Positions 8,401-17,390 of a DNA stretch of 64,000 nucleotides are shown here, piece after piece (within the stretch, counting starts at the first letter, position 1; each line of letters opens with the position of its first letter). The position numbers and the translations under genes were made by a program. This stretch comes from Bacteroidaceae bacterium (GTDB taxonomy: Bacteria > Bacteroidota > Bacteroidia > Bacteroidales > Bacteroidaceae): NCBI GenBank assembly GCA_017522785.1, contig JAFWYF010000010.1, forward strand, positions 1 through 64,000. Direction: 5' to 3'. The notes under the pieces are model-generated. The model had not been told where the DNA came from and ran no database searches. It saw nothing but the letters and a program-made list of their open reading frames with translations.

Positions 8401-9109
8401 TTTTGTTCGTGTAGGCCTTTGCTATTTCTATTGCATAGCGTGTCTTGCCCATGCCCGCACTGCCGGATATGACAATAATATTATTATCTTCCAACATTTT
8501 AACTCCATGTGAAAGAGGCAGGCTTTCTATTTCGAAATAAATATTGTCCAGTGGTATGGGAAAAGAGAGTTTTGTACTAGTAAATTTATTTATAAAAGCG
8601 TCAATTTCGATAAGACCGGGTTGTGAAACAATGCCCAGATAGTCTTTCATTAATCCGGGGTAGTCTTTTATTTTTATAGAAATATCATCTATTGAGAAGA
8701 ATGTTAGCTTAATGTGAGAATAAATAGGTTTTAGATACTCCTTTAGTTTTTCTTGTACATCTATTGCGATTCTTTGATTTGCAAAAATAATAATTTCACA
8801 AACCCGTTCTATCGATACGTTGGTTCTTCCTTCATTGAGACATGAATCGATATCACTTTTCAATTTATTGAGAAAAACATTCTTGTTAGAAGATGATTGC
8901 GTAGTGTACTCAATAAGTACGGTCCCGTTGGGTGTAGTAAATATAGTGTCAGGTGTTCCTTTAATAGTTTTCACCTCTCCAATTTTGGTGCCACGTGATT
9001 CCACATTTATAGGGTGATATAACTTTCTCAACATCTCATCACCAAATTGCTGGAAGCATGCGGCATCCATTCTTTGTATCTTGCTATTAATATCGGATAG
9101 AACAGCCAT
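5459..9109 (-). CDS. Large STAND-like P-loop NTPase with nuclease-like N-terminus (1216 aa)
   Basis: The first 160 residues resemble a PD-(D/E)XK nuclease fold: Asp54 (GTPDTIF) and Glu67 (LIEYTTQ), although the usual Lys is replaced (EYT), so activity is uncertain. An NTPase module follows: Walker A GSAGMGKT at 216-223, Walker B YLFLIDD at 264-270 and an ATVRD sensor-like motif at 296-300, closest to my memory of the nSTAND3 type. The remaining 800 or so residues look all-helical, with no membrane segment, and may be a repeat-type sensor. Nuclease-like head, STAND motor and long sensor tail is the layout of Avs-type antiviral proteins, so a phage-sensing role is my inference. It heads the seven-gene minus-strand block. 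Base composition is more A+T-rich than the core genes, consistent with transfer. Confidence 0.7.
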   Translation of the reverse strand: MAVLSDINSKIQRMDAACFQQFGDEMLRKLYHPINVESRGTKIGEVKTIKGTPDTIFTTPNGTVLIEYTTQSSSNKNVFLNKLKSDIDSCLNEGRTNVSIERVCEIIIFANQRIAIDVQEKLKEYLKPIYSHIKLTFFSIDDISIKIKDYPGLMKDYLGIVSQPGLIEIDAFINKFTSTKLSFPIPLDNIYFEIESLPLSHGVKMLEDNNIIVISGSAGMGKTRYAIEIAKAYTNKTGTRLLVFEEKNQNAREILDNLDSDTSYLFLIDDANRTSIWEEVVEYYSHSPNNRIKFIATVRDYAKESVMQECSSLKQFSHIEIPDSSETITKKILESFGITSPIWHERIESIAGKNIRLAVMCAQIALSGNKYEELINVESIYNAYYSSALSDLLKHHENRILIKVIAIISFYKVVDLDEETLLQQISNVFGITAKVFIDTAHILNELECIDIDENIAIVPDQNFGNYMFYQCFFLLREISLCNLIKNLYHRSDRIIDSLYSVINCFHNNAVKDILQTSVSEAWEDVCENEKEEDKICFIRIFANIIPYKTFLYVNQLIEDSRYKDRTSSISCHDNIISILSHFSHSNEYEINCALSYLVNYLSINPDKIELAGKTISEEWVYDINDYLHSYERSTTIIDTLIRLAQDSETGFNLASITLPHFLNFSYNITRNKGNKFVFGWCSVVVSDELKQNRRKIWKWIIANIARLNQEVFTKNLYSNSYRAKSIAKELVLEEIDCVREALEKMNIKDDYNLCHSIKNLCNRIKQIIGKECILIDWENANYLYLLDCKITNKPKDIKSKPHEIVEKNIQNIIKKMSVTEIKNLIDDIVQIAKLNKTNEPFRLSYIIEGIISTDIDVALQTWQYIIDKEYKYIATRIIYSYLASANNISRLIEFIREQEITTKSNLILEFICCVDNPSGLITVDAFCNALINYSEYSCNLDFIVNRYFATELIIAGQRKVMTTLLLRIRNNRDITGTEQFLQEFCTNNPTRLKIVENAYIHGIKQNNDYDHKNNLLKNILSRDSSFWVKCCQRINYFAKISHITPYDFIWALKNHSQIIESTLLYYGGKSYIPYSEEDNLFSFFSNIKGEEAAKFMDCMIAKYCKNRDVSSLLFRIVISCMGNSRVQHFITFITNNSSIDDFYHLETRPRTMYGGDSFASAVKANIDFISELLETITSLRNTKYLEHLNYLSNVKESMTKEYKRELKRGHKNRLYN

Positions 9110-9154
9110 AACAGTTTATAGGTTTGCTTAATTCTTATATAATATTGCAATATA

Positions 9155-9189
9155 CAAAAATAGTGTTAAATGGGTTATAGTTGTACAAA
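9155..9189 (-). promoter_or_regulatory. Likely promoter of the STAND-like gene block
   Basis: On the minus strand TATTTTTG (9155-9162) fits the -7 box and TTTG (9186-9189) the -33 box. The spacing of 23 is longer than the usual 19-21. It lies about 45 bases before the start at 9109. Confidence 0.45.
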
Positions 9190-9248
9190 CCAATGTGTAA
9201 AATTAATTTTTGTATGCAATAAGTGCAAAGAAGTTTCACTAAAAGTAA

Positions 9249-9300
9249 AATTGATATGCCCCCAAAAGCTCTTTGTATAACTTTTGGGGGCATATCAATT
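9249..9300 (-). terminator. Strong terminator after galE
   Basis: This is a perfect 20-bp inverted repeat (9249-9268 and 9281-9300) with a 12-base loop. On the minus strand it is followed by a T-rich stretch (ttttactttt), so it should end galE transcription and insulate it from the accessory block. Confidence 0.85.
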
Positions 9301-9339
9301 GAAAGTAATTCTTCTTATTCTACTTGGTTGTAGAATATT

Positions 9340-10356
9340 TTATTCTTCGAATCCGTTAGGATTATTCTTTTGCCAATTCCAACTGTCGCGACACATCTCT
9401 TCGATGCCAAATTCTGCTTTCCAACCCAATTCTGCTTCGGCTTTTGCTGGGTTACAATAGCATGTTGCAATATCGCCCGGACGACGAGGTTTGATAGAGT
9501 AGGGAACGGGAACGCCGTTGGCCTTCTCAAATGCTTTAACAACATCCAAAACCGAATAGCCATGTCCTGTACCAATATTATATATTGCAATACCTTTGTT
9601 TGCTACAATTGCTTTTAGTGCAGCAACGTGTGCACGAGCAAGGTCTACAACATGGATATAGTCGCGAACACCTGTTCCGTCGTGTGTGTCGTAGTCGTCG
9701 CCAAATACTCCTAGTTCGGCACGTTTGCCAACAGCAGTTTGGGTAATGTAGGGCATAAGGTTGTTGGGAATACCGTTGGGGTTCTCACCAATAGTACCGC
9801 TTTTGTGTGCACCGATAGGATTGAAGTAGCGAAGTAGAACTATATTCCATTCGTTATCGGCTTTTTGAATATCCATGAGAACCTCCTCGAGCATTGATTT
9901 TGTCTGGCCATAGGGGTTTGTACAATGGCCTTTGGGGCACTCTTCTGTGATAGGAATGATAGCGGGGTCGCCATATACAGTTGCACTAGAAGAGAAAATC
10001 ATGTTCTTGCAACCATTCTTGCGCATTACATCGACAAGTACAAATGTTCCGTTCATGTTGTTCTCGTAGTACTCAAGAGGTTTTGCGCAACTCTCACCTA
10101 CAGCCTTTAGACCTGCAAAGTGGATACATGCATCGAACTTGTGCTCGTCAAAAACTTTTTGCAAACCTTCGCGATCGCGAATGTCCACCTTGTAGAAGGG
10201 AACCTCCTTGCCAATAATCTTTGCAACACGCTTAAGTGAAATAGGAGATGAGTTGTCTAAGTTGTCAACTACTACAGCCTCGTGTCCAGCCTCGGTTAGT
10301 TCAATTAAGGTGTGGCTTCCAATGAAGCCTGCACCACCAGTTAGTAGGATTTTCAT
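9340..10356 (-). CDS. galE: UDP-glucose 4-epimerase
   Basis: GalE interconverts UDP-glucose and UDP-galactose for galactose use and surface polysaccharide synthesis. The NAD-binding motif GGAGFIG is at 7-13, the catalytic Ser124 region is FSSSATVYGD, and Tyr149/Lys153 lie in NPYGQTK; these numbers coincide with those of the E. coli enzyme. At 338 residues it is full length. It is a single-gene unit with its own promoter (10492-10522) and terminator (9249-9300), and it marks the return to core chromosome after the accessory region. Confidence 0.97.
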   Translation of the reverse strand: MKILLTGGAGFIGSHTLIELTEAGHEAVVVDNLDNSSPISLKRVAKIIGKEVPFYKVDIRDREGLQKVFDEHKFDACIHFAGLKAVGESCAKPLEYYENNMNGTFVLVDVMRKNGCKNMIFSSSATVYGDPAIIPITEECPKGHCTNPYGQTKSMLEEVLMDIQKADNEWNIVLLRYFNPIGAHKSGTIGENPNGIPNNLMPYITQTAVGKRAELGVFGDDYDTHDGTGVRDYIHVVDLARAHVAALKAIVANKGIAIYNIGTGHGYSVLDVVKAFEKANGVPVPYSIKPRRPGDIATCYCNPAKAEAELGWKAEFGIEEMCRDSWNWQKNNPNGFEE

Positions 10357-10432
10357 TTTTGTTTTGTTTTGCGAGCCGGTTGTAACCCAACTCTTATTAG
10401 TAATAATTATAATGTTTACTCTGTCTTATGTG

Positions 10433-10460
10433 TTTTATAAATTCAACTGAATTTATAAAA
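10433..10460. repeat. Perfect inverted repeat in the galE leader
   Basis: Thirteen bases (10433-10445) are repeated in reverse complement at 10448-10460 with a 2-base centre. It is A+T-rich and has no T run on either side, so it is more likely an operator-like site or an RNA hairpin in the galE 5' leader than a terminator. Confidence 0.4.
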
Positions 10461-10491
10461 TGATTGTGAAAAATTGTAATATCACGCGATA

Positions 10492-10522
10492 CAAAGTTAA
10501 ATATTCTTTTTAATAATACAAA
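10492..10522 (-). promoter_or_regulatory. Promoter of galE
   Basis: On the minus strand TTTG (10519-10522) and TAACTTTG (10492-10499) are spaced by 19 bases, the Bacteroidetes consensus. Transcription would start near 10485, giving a leader of about 130 bases. The other features of the 337-base gap between galE and the EamA gene are the inverted repeat at 10433-10460 and the opposing promoter at 10583. Confidence 0.8.
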
Positions 10523-10582
10523 GTCTTTATCTTCTTTTTGTAATTGGCCTATTCTTTTAGAAAATGAATGATAAGTTTGAAC

Positions 10583-10590
10583 TATCTTTG
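10583..10590 (+). promoter_or_regulatory. -7 box of the EamA transporter gene
   Basis: TATCTTTG fits TAnnTTTG. A small hairpin (gcatcccggatgc) follows immediately and would lie at the start of the transcript. No well-spaced -33 box is seen. Confidence 0.5.
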
Positions 10591-10693
10591 CATCCCGGAT
10601 GCGAAAATAGGTTACACTCATTGTGTCTGAAAATATATTTTCATCCATTTGTTGGCACTATATAAACTTAAATTGAACGAAATTCATATAAAA

Positions 10694-11605
10694 ATGAGTA
10701 ATAAAACAGATATATTTCAGCGACCTCTATGGGTAGCATTGTTTGCTTTGACTGCCGCTGTGGCATGGGGATGGGCTTTCCCTCTTGTCAAAGTGGGATT
10801 TGCCGAATTTGCTATAACGTCGGACATGACCGGTGCCAAGATGTTGTTTGCAGGTTTGAGATTTGCTTTTGCCGGACTATTGTTGCTTGTGGTTGCTATT
10901 CTCACAAAACGGAACTTTACTGTTGCTGGAACATCGGGTTGGTCATATATCCTTCTCTTTGCTCTGTTGAACACTACATTACACTATGCATTCTTTTACA
11001 TTGGATTGTCAAACACATCGGGCTCAAGAGCTGCTATATTAAATTCATTGGGAGTATTCCTTGTGGTATTGTCTGCTTGTGCCTTTTTCAAGAGCGATAA
11101 ACTAACTATTGGCAAAATAATTGGTTGTGCAACAGGTTTCACAGGCCTACTCATACTCAACATAGGCAATGGCGAAAGCAGTAGATTTACATTGTTGGGC
11201 GATGGTATGATTATTGTAAATACTTTGTGCTCTGTAGCTGCCGGGCTACTGACTCGCGGGCTTTCTCGTAAGTGCGATATATTTGTTGCCACCGGGTATA
11301 GTCTTTTCTTTGGTGGCTTGCTTTTGGTCGTGGTTGGCTTGTTGTTAGGAGGCACCTTACCACGTGTTACATCAACCGGAGTCATTGTATTGATACTACT
11401 GACAGCAATATCCACCATTGGTTTTGCATTGTACAACAAATTGCTGAGTTGTAACCCTGTTGGACGTGTCGCAATTTTCAATTCTCTTATTCCTATTGTA
11501 GGCGTAGTAACTTCGTGTTTATGCCTTGGAGAACCATTCTATTGGAAATATATGCTATCGGCTCTTTTGGTAACAATAGGCATCTATGTGATAAATAAAA
11601 AATAA
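10694..11605 (+). CDS. EamA/DMT family transporter (303 aa)
   Basis: This is an inner-membrane drug/metabolite transporter family protein with about ten hydrophobic segments in two EamA repeats (first roughly 10-150, second 160-300). The first repeat begins PLWVALFALTAAVAWGWAFP and the second ends VTIGIYVINKK. Members export amino acids, nucleosides or other metabolites; the substrate cannot be read here. I chose the ATG at 10694 (MSNKTDIFQ) over 10649 because the extra 15 residues are not membrane-like and the later start gives the usual cytoplasmic N-terminus. It is a single gene, convergent with nuoN. Confidence 0.85.
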   Translation: MSNKTDIFQRPLWVALFALTAAVAWGWAFPLVKVGFAEFAITSDMTGAKMLFAGLRFAFAGLLLLVVAILTKRNFTVAGTSGWSYILLFALLNTTLHYAFFYIGLSNTSGSRAAILNSLGVFLVVLSACAFFKSDKLTIGKIIGCATGFTGLLILNIGNGESSRFTLLGDGMIIVNTLCSVAAGLLTRGLSRKCDIFVATGYSLFFGGLLLVVVGLLLGGTLPRVTSTGVIVLILLTAISTIGFALYNKLLSCNPVGRVAIFNSLIPIVGVVTSCLCLGEPFYWKYMLSALLVTIGIYVINKK

Positions 11606-11619
11606 GAGACATATAAAGA

Positions 11620-11662
11620 AATTATAAGTGATTGCTTCGAAACGATGCAATCACTTATAATT
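11620..11662. terminator. Bidirectional hairpin between EamA gene and nuoN
   Basis: A perfect 16-bp inverted repeat (11620-11635 and 11647-11662) with an 11-base loop lies between the convergent stops. T runs are short, but the position suits a shared terminator for the transporter gene and the end of the nuo operon. Confidence 0.65.
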
Positions 11663-11685
11663 ATACTCAATAATTAATACAATAA

Positions 11686-13107
11686 TCAGAATGACAACTT
11701 GTCGATGTTTATGTATACGAAACTACATATTCCCAAAAATACAATTCCCAACAAACAGAATGTGAGACTTATACGTGTGAACAAATCGCACTTTATAGGT
11801 TTAATGGGATTGTCATTTTGATTAATGAACATTGCTTTGACTATTAACAGATAGTAGTAAAGCGATATAACAGTGTTTATAAGAGCAATGAACACCAGTA
11901 TCATGAAGCCAGCATCAAATGCACTCATAAATACAAAGAACTTGCTGAAGAAGCCTGCAAAAGGTGGTATTCCTGCTAATGAGAAGAGGGCGAGCGTCAT
12001 AAGGAATGCCAAACGTGGATTGCTCCTGTAGAAACCATTGAAATCTTCGCGTTTAACCCCGTCGGTGCATTGGTGCTCTATGCTCTCAATTACTCCGAAC
12101 ACAGCAAGATTGGCAACGATGTACACTAATATATAGAACACCATTGCGGTCATTCCATGTGCTGTACCATTTATAACAGCAAGCATAATGTAACCGGCCT
12201 GCGAAATGCTGCTGAATGCCATGAAACGCTTAATGTCGTGCTGTTTTATGGCGAATAGATTGGCTATGGTGATACTTGCAATAGTAAGGATATATATTAT
12301 CGCCTGCCACTCAACTATCATGTTTGCAAACACCTTTGTGAGAACAATGAACAGAGTGAATACTGCAGCTCCTTTTGAAATGACAGAGAGGTATGCAGTT
12401 ACAACAGTTGGTGCTCCCTGATAGCTGTCGGCTGTCCATAGGTGGAATGGCACAAGTGAAATTTTAAATCCAAGACCGGCAAAGAACATTACCAATGCAA
12501 ATATGTGAATCGGACTGCCGGAAAGTATTGTTGCCATATCGCTGAAATAGAGTGTTCCGCAACTTCCGTAAAGGAACGATATACCATAAAGCATAACAGC
12601 CGATGAGAACATCGATGAAAGTATATATTTAATACCGGCCTCTGCTGAGTGGTGGCGGTATTTGTCGAATGCAACAAGGCAAGCCAATGGCAATGATGCT
12701 AATTCAATACCTATGAATAACAAAAGGAAATGTCTTGCACTGAGCATGAAATACATGCCTATGAGTGTGCTTAGCATAAGTATGTAGAACTCTCCCTGCT
12801 TGTAGTAGGTACTTGCACTGCGTAGCCATCTGTTTGCTTGTAGAATAACCAATATGCTACCGCATGTGAGCATCGCTTTCATGAATGATAGCATAGGATT
12901 GTTATAGTACATTCCTCCAAAAAGAGTTATCTCTTCTGCTGAACCGGTCATGCATATATATGTGTGTGCAAGCATCAACAAGCATACAATGCCATGAAAA
13001 ATTCTGCGATAACGGCCGGTGGCCATTAAGTCGAATAGGAATATTATAACAAATATTGATAGGAGACTAATCTCCGGACGCATTAATAGGAATTCCAGAT
13101 AATTCAT
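11686..13107 (-). CDS. nuoN: NADH-quinone oxidoreductase (complex I) subunit N
   Basis: NuoN is one of the three antiporter-like proton-pumping subunits of the membrane arm. About fourteen hydrophobic segments are visible, with the conserved [13 protein letters not shown] Glu segment and the [20 protein letters not shown] Lys/His segment. I start at 13107 ([12 protein letters not shown]), because the ATG at 13155 would run back into nuoM and adds non-membrane residues. At 473 residues it is normal. It is the last gene of the nuo operon, 13 bases after nuoM. Confidence 0.95.
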   Translation of the reverse strand: MNYLEFLLMRPEISLLSIFVIIFLFDLMATGRYRRIFHGIVCLLMLAHTYICMTGSAEEITLFGGMYYNNPMLSFMKAMLTCGSILVILQANRWLRSASTYYKQGEFYILMLSTLIGMYFMLSARHFLLLFIGIELASLPLACLVAFDKYRHHSAEAGIKYILSSMFSSAVMLYGISFLYGSCGTLYFSDMATILSGSPIHIFALVMFFAGLGFKISLVPFHLWTADSYQGAPTVVTAYLSVISKGAAVFTLFIVLTKVFANMIVEWQAIIYILTIASITIANLFAIKQHDIKRFMAFSSISQAGYIMLAVINGTAHGMTAMVFYILVYIVANLAVFGVIESIEHQCTDGVKREDFNGFYRSNPRLAFLMTLALFSLAGIPPFAGFFSKFFVFMSAFDAGFMILVFIALINTVISLYYYLLIVKAMFINQNDNPIKPIKCDLFTRISLTFCLLGIVFLGICSFVYINIDKLSF

Positions 13108-13120
13108 ATTGTATCTATGT

Positions 13121-14605
13121 TTATGGCTGTATGTTTGAAATAATGTTTGCAACACCGCTGTTTATGAGGTTGCTAACCCACATGGGAAGTATACCTAACC
13201 CGGCAACAGAGATAATGAGGCATATAACTGTGAATTTTTCGTGCCATGAGGCATCGGTTAGTTCAAGGTGTTCTTTGTTTTCGGGCTTACCGTATAGTAT
13301 TTTGCCTACTACACGCAGAATGTACACTGCTGTTATAACAATACTTGTGCAAGCAATAATTGTTACTACACGATGGAATGTGTCATTTACAGAGAATGCT
13401 CCTACAAAAATTGTCATCTCTGCAATGAAACCACTGAAACCGGGGAGACCCAAATTGGCAAGTCCGGCTATTACATATCCAACAGCAAGGAATGGCATAA
13501 TCTTCATTAATCCTTGCATCTTGTGTATGTCGCGTGTGTGAGTGCGACCATATATCATACCTATGAGAGCAAAGAATAGCGCTGTCATAAGTCCATGCGA
13601 AAGCATCTGTAAAATAGCACCGGTACATGCAGTACGTGTCATCATGAGCAATGCGAACAGCACCAAACCACAGTGTGATACCGATGAGTATGCATTTATG
13701 TACTTTAAATCGGTTTGACTTATTGCGCTGAGAGCACCGTAGACTACACTTATTGTTGTAAGTATGATGAATATCCATGCAAGTTCATTTGCCGCTTGTG
13801 GCAACAAATACATAGCTATTCTGAAACAGCCATATCCTCCCAGCTTCATCAATACACCTGCGTGTAACATTGACACCGCAGTTGGAGCACTGGCGTGGCC
13901 GTCGGGGCTCCATGTGTGGAAGGGGAATAGGGCACCCAACACACCAAAACCAATGAATGTGAGAGGGAAGAATATATACTGTATGTTCACAGGGATATTT
14001 GCCATTTGAGCAATTTCGTGTATGTTCATTGTAGTTGCCCCACTGCCAAAATAGATGCCTAAGATACCCATTAACAGAAATGCGGAACCACCCATGAGCA
14101 TTAGGGTAAGTTTCATTGCCGAATACTCTTTTCTACCACTGCCCCAAACACCAATAAGAAGATACATTGGAATTAGCGCGGTTTCGTAGAACATGAACAT
14201 TGTAAATAGGTCGGTAGATATAAAGAAACCGTAAACACCCAACGATAAAAGTGTGTACCAAAGAAAATACTCTTTAGTGAGAGGTTTCATGTTCCATGAT
14301 GCAAATGTACCGGTAAATACAATAATGGATGATAGCAGTAGCATAGCAACAGATATACCATCGACTCCAATTGAATAGCAAATGTTCAACGGGGTATACC
14401 AACTCCACGAATCGGTATAAAGTTGTGCATCTGTAATACCTGCATTTCGCATTGCAATGAAATCGATAGTAAGATATACCGAGAGTGCCAGCAACAGAGT
14501 TGAGCCTGCGACCATTACTGTGCGAATCTGTTTTATACCACGACTCATCCATAGAGCTACAAGCATCGCAAGCGGTATTATTACAAAAAGATTAAGTATA
14601 TTCAT
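13121..14605 (-). CDS. nuoM: NADH-quinone oxidoreductase subunit M
   Basis: NuoM is the second antiporter-like pump of the membrane arm. Diagnostic segments include [18 protein letters not shown] (with the conserved Glu) and the Lys/His segment [20 protein letters not shown]. It is 494 residues long from the ATG at 14605; an in-frame ATG at 14623 would add six residues but lies 3 bases from the nuoL stop. The order L-M-N matches other complex I operons. Confidence 0.95.
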   Translation of the reverse strand: MNILNLFVIIPLAMLVALWMSRGIKQIRTVMVAGSTLLLALSVYLTIDFIAMRNAGITDAQLYTDSWSWYTPLNICYSIGVDGISVAMLLLSSIIVFTGTFASWNMKPLTKEYFLWYTLLSLGVYGFFISTDLFTMFMFYETALIPMYLLIGVWGSGRKEYSAMKLTLMLMGGSAFLLMGILGIYFGSGATTMNIHEIAQMANIPVNIQYIFFPLTFIGFGVLGALFPFHTWSPDGHASAPTAVSMLHAGVLMKLGGYGCFRIAMYLLPQAANELAWIFIILTTISVVYGALSAISQTDLKYINAYSSVSHCGLVLFALLMMTRTACTGAILQMLSHGLMTALFFALIGMIYGRTHTRDIHKMQGLMKIMPFLAVGYVIAGLANLGLPGFSGFIAEMTIFVGAFSVNDTFHRVVTIIACTSIVITAVYILRVVGKILYGKPENKEHLELTDASWHEKFTVICLIISVAGLGILPMWVSNLINSGVANIISNIQP

Positions 14606-14626
14606 AGTTTTGTACAATTTCAAGTA

Positions 14627-16552
14627 TTACATAAGGTATAAAAGTATTAGCACAAGTGCTAATGTACCACTTAGGAACCAAACAGAATAGCTTTGTATGT
14701 TTCCGCTTTGCATGGGGCGTACAAAGTCTGCAAGACGTTGTGTGATAGTTGCAAGCATATCCATACTGCCATCAATCACTTTTTTGTCGAACCATGCGAT
14801 TGGACGGCTAATACAATTGAAGATTATCTTCTTTGTTATAAACATCCATAACTCATCCATGTAGAAACGTCTGTATGCCGCTTTTATAAATCCTTTGCAA
14901 CTTTGGTTAATAGCTTTTGTGAGCTTGCTTTCGCCACTCTTGTACATGATAGTGGCAATGACAATTCCTGCAATTGCAAACAAGATACTGGAAATAGCAA
15001 CCTCGGTGCGCAAGTGAATTTCGTAGGCATGTCCGTTACTGCTTATGAACTCTCCAAATGGAATGAAACCTGCAAAGCATGTTATTGTAGCAAGTATAAC
15101 CAAAGGTGCAGTCATACAGATTGGGGCTTCGTGAGGCTTGTGAGGCTTCTCCTTTATAATGCCACTGTTGTATGAGTTTAGTTGCTCTTCATAGAGGCTC
15201 TTACCCCAGAAAATGAGATAATATAGACGGAACATATAAAAGGCAGTAAGCGCAGCAACTATGCTCATGAACATTCCCATTATAACTGAGTAATCGTAAC
15301 ATGCTGTAAGAATTTCATCTTTACTGAAGAATCCACTGAATGGAGGAATTCCTGCAATTGCAAGACATGCTACAAGGAATGTGATGTGTGTAATTGGCAT
15401 ATACTTTCTCAAACCTCCCATGTGCTCTTTTTCGTTGCTGTGTACTGCGTGAATTATGGCACCGGCTCCAAGGAACAGAAGTCCTTTGAACATGGCATGT
15501 GTGAATAGATGGAACATCGATGCCATGTAGCCTAAACCGCCTTTGTGCGGGTCGGTGGATGTGCATACTCCCAGAGCAACCATCATGAATGCTATTTGTG
15601 ATATTGTGGAGAATGCCAATACTCTTTTTATGTCGGTTTGCACACATGCTACTACAGCGGCATAAAGTGCTGTAAATGCTCCAACATAGGCTATCATGCT
15701 CAGTGTTTCGGGGGCATATCCAACAAACAGTGGGAACATGCGTGCTACAAGATATACTCCTGCAACGACCATTGTCGCGGCATGAATAAGTGCCGAAACC
15801 GGGGTGGGGCCTTCCATTGCATCAGGTAACCAAATGTGCAAAGGGAACATTGCACTTTTTCCGGCGCCACCTACAAACATCAATCCCAAAGCAAGTGGCA
15901 ATACAGCGCTTGCCGATAATAGTATACTCTCATTTATTGTGAATGAGAAATCTTGTGTATAGTAGCCGTATATGAGTATTCCGATGAGGAAAAATAGGTC
16001 GGCAAAACGGGTTACAATAAATGCCTTTTTAGATGCTGCAATAGCAGCCGGTTTTGTGTAGTAGAATCCAATGAGCAGATAGGATGAAACACCAACCAAC
16101 TCCCAAAATACATACATTTGGAAAATATTTGTCGCAACAACCAAGCCTAACATTGAGAATGTAAAGAGAGAAAGAAAAGCGTAATATCTTTGAAATCCTT
16201 TCTCACCTTTCATATATCCTAACGAATATATGTGTACCATAAGGCTGACCGTTGTTATGACAACAAGCATCATAACGGAGATTGGGTCTATGAGAACACC
16301 CATGTCGATACTTAAATTACCACCAAGTGGCAACCATGTGTAGTTATACGGCATGAGGGTGGGGAAGAGACCATCCTCACTACGCCCGGCTCCAAAATAT
16401 GTTACAGCTACGCTGTATGCAATAACTGTACAAACCATTAGTGATAAAGTACCTAAAATTCCGGCTACTTTATGCGACAAATTCTTGCCGACTAACCCCA
16501 GAATTAAAAAACTCAATAGAGGCAATGCTAATATATATATGGCTAATTCCAT
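14627..16552 (-). CDS. nuoL: NADH-quinone oxidoreductase subunit L
   Basis: NuoL is the distal antiporter-like pump, with a long C-terminal lateral helix that clamps the membrane arm. FWELVGVSSYLLIGFY carries the conserved Glu and MFPLHIWLPDAMEGPTPVSA the pumping segment. At 641 residues it is the expected length, including the extra C-terminal helices. It starts 5 bases after the nuoK stop, so translation is probably coupled. Confidence 0.96.
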   Translation of the reverse strand: MELAIYILALPLLSFLILGLVGKNLSHKVAGILGTLSLMVCTVIAYSVAVTYFGAGRSEDGLFPTLMPYNYTWLPLGGNLSIDMGVLIDPISVMMLVVITTVSLMVHIYSLGYMKGEKGFQRYYAFLSLFTFSMLGLVVATNIFQMYVFWELVGVSSYLLIGFYYTKPAAIAASKKAFIVTRFADLFFLIGILIYGYYTQDFSFTINESILLSASAVLPLALGLMFVGGAGKSAMFPLHIWLPDAMEGPTPVSALIHAATMVVAGVYLVARMFPLFVGYAPETLSMIAYVGAFTALYAAVVACVQTDIKRVLAFSTISQIAFMMVALGVCTSTDPHKGGLGYMASMFHLFTHAMFKGLLFLGAGAIIHAVHSNEKEHMGGLRKYMPITHITFLVACLAIAGIPPFSGFFSKDEILTACYDYSVIMGMFMSIVAALTAFYMFRLYYLIFWGKSLYEEQLNSYNSGIIKEKPHKPHEAPICMTAPLVILATITCFAGFIPFGEFISSNGHAYEIHLRTEVAISSILFAIAGIVIATIMYKSGESKLTKAINQSCKGFIKAAYRRFYMDELWMFITKKIIFNCISRPIAWFDKKVIDGSMDMLATITQRLADFVRPMQSGNIQSYSVWFLSGTLALVLILLYLM

Positions 16553-16557
16553 TGTGT

Positions 16558-16866
16558 TTAGTCTTTTAGTTCTCTCAAGTTCTTAATATGTATAGTCTTC
16601 ATGTTTCGGTATACATTAATTATAATTGCAATTGCCACTGCTGTTTCTGCAGCCGCAATTCCAATACCGAAGAGCGTAAAGATATAACCCTCTAAATGGT
16701 CGTAACAATATGCGTTAAAAACGGCAAAGTTTATATCCACAGCATTTAGCATCAGCTCGGTGCTAATGAGCAATGAAACCAAATTGCGTCGTGTAAAAAA
16801 TCCAAATACTCCAATAAAAAAGAGTACAGCGGATAGTACTAAATAATATTCTGCAGGTATAATCAT
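16558..16866 (-). CDS. nuoK: NADH-quinone oxidoreductase subunit K
   Basis: NuoK is a three-helix membrane subunit of complex I. The segment LLISTELMLNAVDINF carries the conserved Glu of helix 2, and FGIGIAAAETAVAIAIIINV the second Glu of helix 3. It is 102 residues, the usual size. It lies 6 bases after nuoJ and 5 before nuoL. Confidence 0.95.
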   Translation of the reverse strand: MIIPAEYYLVLSAVLFFIGVFGFFTRRNLVSLLISTELMLNAVDINFAVFNAYCYDHLEGYIFTLFGIGIAAAETAVAIAIIINVYRNMKTIHIKNLRELKD

Positions 16867-16872
16867 TGTTTC

Positions 16873-17382
16873 TTATTTTTTACGTGCGATTAGAATAGCA
16901 CCCACCATACAGGCAAGTAGCAGGATACTTAGAACCTCGAATGTGAGAACGAAATTATATTTGTCGGTACCCATTATGGTTTTTCCCAATGTTCGCATTG
17001 ATACTCCATTAGGGTCTAGTTTGTCGGCAATAAAATGTGTTGTTTTAATGATATATAATGTAATGGCAAGTCCCGACATAGATGCCAACACTCCCGCCAT
17101 GTAACGTAGTTTTGATGTGTGTGTTACATCAATACTTCCTTTACCTATTAACAGAATTACAAAAACAAACAACACAACGATACCACCGGCATACACTGTA
17201 ATCTGTGTTGCCCCCAAGAATGTATAAAACATACTAAAGTATAGACCTGCTGTACCAAACAGCACAAACAGCAAATATGTCGTGGCACGCATAATTTTAC
17301 TCGATGTTACAGCGGCTATGGCTGCTGCAATCATTAGCAAAGAGAGAACAGAAAAAATTATGATACTTGTATAATGTTCCAT
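16873..17382 (-). CDS. nuoJ: NADH-quinone oxidoreductase subunit J
   Basis: NuoJ is a five-helix membrane subunit next to NuoK that takes part in coupling. Its helix 3 region has the conserved ATQITVYAGGIVVLFVFVI stretch with Tyr and Gly residues typical of the pi-bulge segment. It is 169 residues, full length. It lies 8 bases after nuoI. Confidence 0.94.
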   Translation of the reverse strand: MEHYTSIIIFSVLSLLMIAAAIAAVTSSKIMRATTYLLFVLFGTAGLYFSMFYTFLGATQITVYAGGIVVLFVFVILLIGKGSIDVTHTSKLRYMAGVLASMSGLAITLYIIKTTHFIADKLDPNGVSMRTLGKTIMGTDKYNFVLTFEVLSILLLACMVGAILIARKK

Positions 17383-17390
17383 ATCTCGTT

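Noticed and set aside
10397-10648. 83-codon minus-strand frame between galE and the EamA gene
   Set aside because: It covers both divergent promoters and the inverted repeat, and the peptide has no family features.
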